Source of the DNA: Vibrio marinisediminis | GTDB lineage: Bacteria > Pseudomonadota > Gammaproteobacteria > Enterobacterales > Vibrionaceae | NCBI RefSeq assembly: GCF_014050145.1 | Contig: NZ_JACFYF010000005.1 | Coordinates: forward strand, 62,001-126,000 | Reading direction: 5' to 3' | Length of the DNA: 64,000 nucleotides | Part shown: positions 58,463 through 64,000 of the stretch, piece by piece | How the letters are laid out: each line of letters begins with the position of its first letter | How positions within the stretch are numbered: the stretch's first letter is position 1 | Translations under genes and position numbers: made by a program | Notes under the pieces: model-generated | The model's input: only the letters and a program-made list of their open reading frames with translations | Database searches by the model: none | What the model was told of the DNA's origin: nothing

Positions 58463-59520
58463 TTCAATGCACCTCGTAATTCCAATAAATTGGTCTCATG
58501 GTGTTTCCCCATAAAGCGGACTTCATGCTCTAACTCTATACCGTATTTATTCCATACTGTTTGGCGAACATGATCAGCCAGTGACACCACATCTTCTGCA
58601 CTCGCATTATCTTTGTTAACCAGAACTAAAGCTTGATTAGGGTGCACTTGCGCGCCGCCTTGTTGGAAACCTTTCAAACCGCAGTGATCAATTAACCAAC
58701 CTGCCGCGACTTTAAAGCTATCTTCCACTGGGTAAGCGACCAAATCGGGATGCTGCTGTAATAATGCTTGATACTGCTGCTGAGAAATCACAGGGTTTTT
58801 AAAGAAGCTACCTGCGTTACCCGTTACTTGTGGGTTAGGCAGTTTTTCCATGCGCACTGCGCAGACTTGATCGAAAATTTCTTTTGCTGTAACGGAATCA
58901 GCATTGAATGATTTTAGTGGTCCGTACTCAATATGAGGCTGCCATGCTTTATCTAGCTTGATTCCCACCGCAACAATAAGCACTTTACCAAATAGCTGGC
59001 GCTTGAAAATCGAATCACGATAACCAAACTGACACTCTTGCGCAGTGATACGCTGAACGTTAAAGCTTTCTAAATCAAGCACGTCGACGTACTCACATAC
59101 ATCTTGCAGCTCTTTGCCATACGCACCAATATTTTGGATTGGTGAGGATCCCACACAACCCGGAATTAGAGCCAGGTTCTCTAAGCCTAAATAACCTTGC
59201 TCAATCGACCACTTAACAAAGCTCGGCCAATCTTCACCACCCGCAACATGCAAGTGCCAAGCAGACTCACTTTCTTCCACCTCAATGCCTTGCAGTTGGT
59301 TGATCACCACCACGCCACAAAAATGCTCGGTAAACAGCATATTGCTACCCTTACCTAACATTAACTTGGGCAAAGCTTGCCACGCTGCGTTTTGATAAAC
59401 CTGACGGATATCATCAACACTGGAGACGTGAGTAAGCACATCACAAGATTGCTCGATAGAAAATGTATGGTAGCTACGTAAGCTGGCATTGGTTTGTATT
59501 TGCATGGGATTTGATTGCAT
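58459..59520 (-). CDS. murB: UDP-N-acetylenolpyruvoylglucosamine reductase
   Basis: Flavoenzyme making UDP-MurNAc. About 353 residues. LGKGSNMLF, LIPGCVGSSPIQNIGAYG, GYRDSIFK, GNAGSFFKNP and the final EVRFMG. The start could be ATG 59520 or 59505 (MQIQTNASL, closer to other MurB proteins); neither has a clear ribosome site. Translationally coupled to birA, as in E. coli. Confidence 0.95.
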   Translation of the reverse strand: MQSNPMQIQTNASLRSYHTFSIEQSCDVLTHVSSVDDIRQVYQNAAWQALPKLMLGKGSNMLFTEHFCGVVVINQLQGIEVEESESAWHLHVAGGEDWPSFVKWSIEQGYLGLENLALIPGCVGSSPIQNIGAYGKELQDVCEYVDVLDLESFNVQRITAQECQFGYRDSIFKRQLFGKVLIVAVGIKLDKAWQPHIEYGPLKSFNADSVTAKEIFDQVCAVRMEKLPNPQVTGNAGSFFKNPVISQQQYQALLQQHPDLVAYPVEDSFKVAAGWLIDHCGLKGFQQGGAQVHPNQALVLVNKDNASAEDVVSLADHVRQTVWNKYGIELEHEVRFMGKHHETNLLELRGALK

Positions 59521-59578
59521 CAAGCAAGTTAAGTCATTTACACTGCCGCCATTCTACATAGATATGAGTGGATAGAGA

Positions 59579-60013
59579 ATGCGCGAGCTCAGAATAGAAA
59601 CGCTTGACCCAGTAAAACTGCCATTAGTCTCTCGGTTATACAAAGCGCACTATCCTTCAGGGAAAGCGAAGAGCAATGAACTCACCATTGTTGGTTACAT
59701 AGAAAATCAACTCTCTGCAGTGGTACGTTTTCGCCCAATTGAGCAATGCCAACTGCTAACTGGCATGTTAGTTATTCCAGAGCAGCGCGGTTTGGGACTG
59801 GGGCATCAGTTGCTCGTACATTGCCAAAGTTCGGTATGCAACAGCAATACGTACTGCTTTGCCTACCCACACTTAGAAGCTTTCTATCAACAGCATAGTT
59901 TTGTGACTGTGGTGCCTGAACAATTGCCAAATAGCCTAAATCAGCTGTTTACACGCTACACTGGAAGTGGGAAATGTCTCATTCCGATGCATTATCGGCC
60001 TGATTTGTTATGA
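59579..60013 (+). CDS. GNAT-family acetyltransferase
   Basis: 144 residues. Acetyl-CoA loop MLVIPEQRGLGLGHQLL (Q/R-x-x-G-x-G), followed by a C-terminal part without family marker. Divergent from murB. The substrate cannot be inferred. It has no signal sequence. Confidence 0.82.
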   Translation: MRELRIETLDPVKLPLVSRLYKAHYPSGKAKSNELTIVGYIENQLSAVVRFRPIEQCQLLTGMLVIPEQRGLGLGHQLLVHCQSSVCNSNTYCFAYPHLEAFYQQHSFVTVVPEQLPNSLNQLFTRYTGSGKCLIPMHYRPDLL

Positions 60014-60055
60014 ACTCGGCGTCATTTCTGGTAAACCGTGATTGAGATTTGGTAA

Positions 60056-60322
60056 TATACCCAAGTAACCTCAAGATGCTTAGTTCAGCGAGAATTGTTA
60101 GGTTAATAGACAAGGCGCTGATTCAAAGATCTAGTGGTTCTAAATTGAGAATCAGGAACACCGTCTATTAACCTAACAAACTCGCCCCTTGGGAGTTTGT
60201 CACTCACATCATTTTTGCGTCAAACGACTTGGTAATAGATTGCTATAACGCTTCGTCGCTTTCCTTGAACTGAAATGAGTGACCAAACTCTGAATCCTGC
60301 ATCTTGAAGTCACTTGGGTATA
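60056..60322 (+). repeat. Extended ERIC element upstream of pssA
   Basis: 267 bp, ends TATACCC / GGGTATA with AAGTAACCTCAAGATGC and GCATCTTGAAGTCACTT sub-terminal arms. It contains a perfect 15-bp inverted repeat GTTAGGTTAATAGAC / GTCTATTAACCTAAC around TTCAAAGATCTAGTGGTTC and a second paired region AACTCGCC...GAGTGACCAAACTC. Longer than the 127-bp ERIC because of internal insertions. Occupies nearly all of the 370-bp GNAT-pssA spacer, ending 61 bp before the pssA start. Confidence 0.8.
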
Positions 60323-60383
60323 TATTCTTCTGCTTTTTTGGCAGACACTTTTTTGTCGCCATTTTTGAGGTTAATCTTTCGAT

Positions 60384-61724
60384 ATGATCGCTAACAGGTA
60401 TTCTTTGCAGCATCTTCCAACACTTGCACAAGATCCCGCTCATTTTGATGTTTTATATTCTGCACAAGATTTTCGCACTCGCTTGATCAAAGCGATTCGC
60501 GAAGCGAGCAAACGCATCTACCTTGTCGCACTGTATTTAGAAGATGATGAGGCTGGTCGCGAAATCTTAAGTGAGCTTTATCAAGCAAAACAAAGAAATC
60601 CAGGTTTAGACATCAACGTATGCGTTGACTGGCACCGAGCACAGCGTGGTTTGATTGGCGCAGAAGCATCTAAAACCAATGCCAACATGTACAAATCATT
60701 CTCTGACCAGTACGAACATAAAGTGCCTGTCTATGGTGTGCCTGTGCGCGGCAGAGAAGTCTTCGGTGTTCTACACCTTAAAGGTTTCATCATCGATGAT
60801 ACTGTGATTTACAGTGGTGCTAGCCTGAATAATATCTATCTTAACTACCAAGATAAGTACCGTTTCGACCGCTATCATGTACTGACTAACCCTGAGTTAG
60901 CTAACTCAATGGTTGAGTTTATCCAACAAGAGATGCTTGCTCACCCAGCAGTCAATAACTTAGCTTGCCCAGCGAAGCCAGAAACCAAAGAGATTAAAGC
61001 CAGTATTCGCCAACTTCGTGCTACATTAGCGAAAGCGTCTTACAAGTTTACTCATCAAGCCCCAACAAACGAGCAAGTTGCTGTTACGCCTTTGGTTGGC
61101 GTGGGTAAAAAACGTAATAAGCTAAATCAAAGCATCAATAATTTGTTGGCGCTGGCAAAAGATGAAATTTTCATCTGCACACCATACTTCAACTTCCCAC
61201 GCAGTGTTGCTAAGCAAATTAAGCGTGCAATCAAGCGTGGGGTAAAAGTTACGATAGTGGTGGGCGATAAGACAGCCAATGACTTCTTTATCTCTCCCGA
61301 GCAAGATTTTAAGACAATTGGTGGTTTACCTTATCTGTATGAGCGTAACCTGCGCCAGTTTGCCAAAGCCAATGAAGCGAACATTGCCAGCCGTCAGCTT
61401 TCTATTCATTTATGGAAACACGACGCTAACAGCTTCCACCTTAAAGGTATTTGGGTCGATAAGCGCTACATGCTGATCACGGGTAATAACTTAAACCCAC
61501 GCGCATGGAAGCTAGATCTAGAGAACGCTCTGTTAATTCAGGATGATTACAATCATCTAACAGAAAAGTTTGAGCATGAAGTAGACAATATCCTCCAGCA
61601 CACTCAATTGGTTTGTACCTACAAGCAATTAGAGAAGTTAGAAGATTACCCAGAAGTTGTGCAAAGATTGATGCGTAAGGTTACTCGTGTAAGAGCGGAC
61701 CGAGTATTGAAGCAGATATTGTAG
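60384..61724 (+). CDS. pssA: CDP-diacylglycerol-serine O-phosphatidyltransferase
   Basis: Makes phosphatidylserine for phosphatidylethanolamine. 446 residues, the soluble/peripheral phospholipase-D-like type of gammaproteobacteria, with two HKD motifs: HLKGFIIDDTVIYSGASLNN (about 134) and HLKGIWVDKRYMLITGNNLN (about 351). No transmembrane segments. Promoter presumably overlaps the ERIC. Confidence 0.96.
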   Translation: MIANRYSLQHLPTLAQDPAHFDVLYSAQDFRTRLIKAIREASKRIYLVALYLEDDEAGREILSELYQAKQRNPGLDINVCVDWHRAQRGLIGAEASKTNANMYKSFSDQYEHKVPVYGVPVRGREVFGVLHLKGFIIDDTVIYSGASLNNIYLNYQDKYRFDRYHVLTNPELANSMVEFIQQEMLAHPAVNNLACPAKPETKEIKASIRQLRATLAKASYKFTHQAPTNEQVAVTPLVGVGKKRNKLNQSINNLLALAKDEIFICTPYFNFPRSVAKQIKRAIKRGVKVTIVVGDKTANDFFISPEQDFKTIGGLPYLYERNLRQFAKANEANIASRQLSIHLWKHDANSFHLKGIWVDKRYMLITGNNLNPRAWKLDLENALLIQDDYNHLTEKFEHEVDNILQHTQLVCTYKQLEKLEDYPEVVQRLMRKVTRVRADRVLKQIL

Positions 61725-61767
61725 TGCTCGTTTAAACTCGGCATTATCAATTTGATGAAAAAGAAAG

Positions 61768-61792
61768 AAAAAAGCGCCTAAGGCGCTTTTTT
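61768..61792. terminator. Terminator between pssA and the WbpM-like gene
   Basis: AAAAAAGCGCC / GGCGCTTTTTT with loop TAA, between convergent genes; its right edge touches the stop of the downstream gene. Confidence 0.87.
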
Positions 61793-63722
61793 AATGCAAT
61801 TTATGTTTATCTACATCTTGTTGGCTTTGTTGCCAAACTAAGTCACCAATACCATCGGTTGGAGAGAAGTCAGTCGGCGCATCTAGTAGTAACTGCCTAA
61901 TCTTTTCATGTTCAAAATTATGACATGCCTCATCAAGCGCTGAAAGTAACGCTTGGTACTCGTCTAGTAGTAAGAACCTTTCTTTGGCTGTCATTATGCG
62001 CTCATGTGCCGTTCCTTCAACATTATCGCCAATCAACAACTCTTCAAACAGCTTCTCACCAGGTCGAAGACCAGAGAACTTGATTTCAATATCACCATGA
62101 GGATTGTCTTCATTTTTAACTTCTAACCCTGAAAGGTGGATTAGATTGGTCGCCAGATCAGCAATTTTAACCGGCTCACCCATATCTAAGACAAATACAT
62201 CACCACCTTTGCCCATTGCACCAGCTTGAATCACAAGTTGCGCCGCTTCGGGAATGGTCATGAAATAACGAATAATATCAGGGTGAGTTACAGTTACAGG
62301 CCCACCTAAAGCAATCTGCTTTTTAAATACAGGTATCACTGAGCCAGATGAGCCTAATACATTGCCAAAACGCACCATACAGAAACGAGTACCTTTAGCT
62401 TTAGCCTTTTCTTGTTCTGCTAACGCTTGCAAACCCAGTTCTGCCATACGTTTGGTCGTACCCATTACATTGGTTGGGCGCACTGCTTTATCGGTAGAAA
62501 TAAGAACAAACGACTCAACACCAGCCTCTACAGCTGCCGTCGCTGAATAGAATGTACCAAAGACGTTGTTTCTAACTCCTTCCACGACATTGTACTCAAC
62601 TAAAGGTACATGTTTATATGCAGCCGCATGGTAAACCGTCTGAACACCGAAGCTTTTCATTACCGTAGCCAAGCGATTAATTCGCTGTACCGACCCTAAT
62701 AATGGGATTATCTCAACTGAGAGCAGCTCTGCATCAACCAACGCGTTCAACTCACGATCAATTTGGTAAAGTGCGAATTCTGACAACTCAAACAAAATCA
62801 GTTTCGATGGTTTATTACGAGCAATTTGCCGACAAAGCTCAGAACCAATAGAGCCGCCAGCACCTGTCACCATCACAACTTTGTTTTTTATATTCGCTTC
62901 CATCAAAGTTTGTTGCGGAACGACTGCATCACGCCCTAATAAATCTTCAATTGCAACATCTTTAAGCTCATCAATCTTGGCTTTACCATCCACGATATCT
63001 TTCATATCCGGGACTGTTAATACTTCAGCAGGAAGATGAACTAGCGAGTTTAAAATTTCTTTACGACGAGAACGAGATGCACTTGGAACAGCCAATAATA
63101 TTTGTTCTACATCATAACGTTGGACTAAATATTCAGCTCTGCTAGAACTACTTACAGCGATCCCCATCAAAACAGTATTTTTTAATACCTTATCATCATC
63201 AATAAAACCAACTACTTTATGGGTGTTCGAGTTTCGTAGTGCGATTGCTAACTGGCGACCAGCAGAGCCAGCCCCATAAATCAACACCGGCTTACTGCCT
63301 TTTGTATTTGCTCTAGTCACCAAAACACGCACAATCAACCTAGAGCCACCACATAATAGACAGAGGAAAGCAGCATAGATGATTGGAACCGAGCGAGGAA
63401 CATAAGCATCAAAATAGAAGGCGAGTACTGCTACAGAGGTGGCAGAAATCAATGTCCCTAAACTTACCACTGCAAGGGCATGAAAGGTAAGGTAACGCAA
63501 AACCGCACGGTAAAGCCCAAGCCGAACAAATGCGAGAATAGTCGTAACTAAAGTACCCGCAATCACATACTGAACTAACGGATCTGATAGCGGCACAATA
63601 GTACCAACTCGAGCCCAGTAAGCGATATAAAAAGAAGCAATGACAAAAATAGTGTCTATAGCGATACTTACTAAACGTTTGTTAAAACGTGATAGATTCC
63701 ATATGATATTTAGTCTAGTCAT
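61791..63722 (-). CDS. WbpM/CapD-type nucleotide-sugar epimerase/4,6-dehydratase
   Basis: 643 residues. Four N-terminal transmembrane helices (about 15-130), a first Rossmann-like region (GAGSAGRQLAIAL), then the catalytic domain with VTGAGGSIGSELCRQI, AAAYKHVPLVE, STDKAVRPTNVMGTTKR and GLRPGEKLFEELL. The family makes precursors such as UDP-4-keto-6-deoxy-GlcNAc/QuiNAc for O-antigen, capsule or flagellar sugars. In Vibrio it is typically the last gene of the surface-polysaccharide locus. Downstream of a sugar transferase gene. Confidence 0.92.
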   Translation of the reverse strand: MTRLNIIWNLSRFNKRLVSIAIDTIFVIASFYIAYWARVGTIVPLSDPLVQYVIAGTLVTTILAFVRLGLYRAVLRYLTFHALAVVSLGTLISATSVAVLAFYFDAYVPRSVPIIYAAFLCLLCGGSRLIVRVLVTRANTKGSKPVLIYGAGSAGRQLAIALRNSNTHKVVGFIDDDKVLKNTVLMGIAVSSSSRAEYLVQRYDVEQILLAVPSASRSRRKEILNSLVHLPAEVLTVPDMKDIVDGKAKIDELKDVAIEDLLGRDAVVPQQTLMEANIKNKVVMVTGAGGSIGSELCRQIARNKPSKLILFELSEFALYQIDRELNALVDAELLSVEIIPLLGSVQRINRLATVMKSFGVQTVYHAAAYKHVPLVEYNVVEGVRNNVFGTFYSATAAVEAGVESFVLISTDKAVRPTNVMGTTKRMAELGLQALAEQEKAKAKGTRFCMVRFGNVLGSSGSVIPVFKKQIALGGPVTVTHPDIIRYFMTIPEAAQLVIQAGAMGKGGDVFVLDMGEPVKIADLATNLIHLSGLEVKNEDNPHGDIEIKFSGLRPGEKLFEELLIGDNVEGTAHERIMTAKERFLLLDEYQALLSALDEACHNFEHEKIRQLLLDAPTDFSPTDGIGDLVWQQSQQDVDKHKLH

Positions 63723-63740
63723 TACATTCTCTTGAAACGA

Positions 63741-63765
63741 AAACGCCAGTATTTTACTGGCGTTT
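63741..63765 (-). terminator. Hairpin between sugar transferase and WbpM-like gene
   Basis: Perfect 10-bp stem AAACGCCAGT / ACTGGCGTTT with 5-base loop, 22 bp after the sugar-transferase stop and 19 bp before the next start; could attenuate. Confidence 0.55.
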
Positions 63766-63786
63766 ATGAAACTTCGTGGGTTGAAA

Positions 63787-64000
63787 TTACTTTACAGCAT
63801 CTCCGCTTCCGCTACCCGTAACTGTCATGATTATATACTGAAAATAACGTTGCACTGTTAACGTATCTATCATTTCTTTATCTGTTTTAGCTAATAAGCT
63901 TGGCGTTGACATATCGATATTTTGTACCTGAGCTAATCCAGTAATACCAGGCAAAACATCATACACACCCAAGGCTTGCCGCTCAGATATAAGCTCTTCT
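63787..64000 (-). CDS. Initiating sugar transferase, C-terminal part
   Basis: The last 70 codons, open to the window edge. Residues include SERQALGVYDVLPGITGLAQ, the conserved C-terminal motif of polyprenyl-phosphate hexose-1-phosphate transferases (WbaP/PglC superfamily), ending GSGSGDAVK. Membrane enzyme that transfers the first sugar phosphate to undecaprenyl phosphate. Next to the WbpM-like gene, a common pairing. Confidence 0.88.
   Translation of the reverse strand, partial: EELISERQALGVYDVLPGITGLAQVQNIDMSTPSLLAKTDKEMIDTLTVQRYFQYIIMTVTGSGSGDAVK

Noticed and set aside
60243-60443. 66-codon minus-strand reading frame upstream of pssA
   Set aside because: Falls within the ERIC and the pssA start region; composition unlike a protein.

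Overview
The window is a stretch of main-chromosome DNA from a Vibrio-type gammaproteobacterium. The evidence is gene content and order. The runs pilMNOPQ-aroK-aroB-damX-dam, mrcA/oxyR/prx-grx, argHGBC/argE-ppc-aphA, cysE-gpsA-secB, epmA/frdABCD, hslVU/ftsN-cytR-priA-rpmE and metJ/metB-metL-metF-zapB-glpX all occur in this arrangement in Vibrio. AphA, DUF3624 and DUF3135 proteins point the same way. The species cannot be fixed from the sequence. No rRNA, tRNA, prophage, insertion sequence or CRISPR array was seen.

Layout. 1-10.7 kb: dam (cut by the window edge), damX, aroB, aroK and the type IV pilus assembly genes pilMNOPQ on the minus strand, with mrcA (PBP1A) divergent. 10.8-14.3 kb: a peroxide-defence block of oxyR, a peroxiredoxin-glutaredoxin fusion and a disulfide oxidoreductase with a cysteine-rich tail; a well-formed OxyR operator lies between oxyR and prx. 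14.3-16.1 kb: repeat-rich DNA with two related families of intergenic elements, surrounding a 32-residue YnhF/CydH-like membrane peptide gene and a DUF3624 gene. 16.3-22.2 kb: arginine biosynthesis, argCBGH divergent from argE across ARG boxes. 22.5-26.1 kb: ppc and the low-cell-density/virulence regulator aphA. 26.2-30.4 kb: cysE, gpsA, secB, a rhodanese and epmA. 30.8-34.2 kb: frdABCD. 34.3-38.2 kb: a divergent BCCT transporter and heat-shock hslVU. 38.3-39.6 kb: galE, with its own promoter and terminator, followed by an ERIC element. 39.6-44.3 kb: ftsN, cytR, priA, rpmE. 44.6-51.3 kb: malic enzyme and the MetJ-controlled met genes. 51.4-54.5 kb: zapB, glpX and a membrane GGDEF protein. 54.7-59.5 kb: groEL, groES, DUF3135, birA, murB. 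59.6-64 kb: a GNAT gene, a long ERIC, pssA, and the distal end of a surface-polysaccharide locus (WbpM-like epimerase/dehydratase and the C-terminus of an initiating sugar transferase).

Most of the window is housekeeping. The unusual material is between genes: (i) the repeat cluster at 14.34-16.09 kb, where a ~125-bp palindromic element (here called P) alternates with a ~265-bp module (here called M) carrying two conserved hairpins; (ii) a diverged P copy inside the groES-groEL spacer, so it is carried in the chaperonin mRNA; (iii) three ERIC-type elements of different lengths; and (iv) the unlinked CydH/YnhF-like peptide gene. P and M are working labels for this report. I could not check whether these elements already have names.
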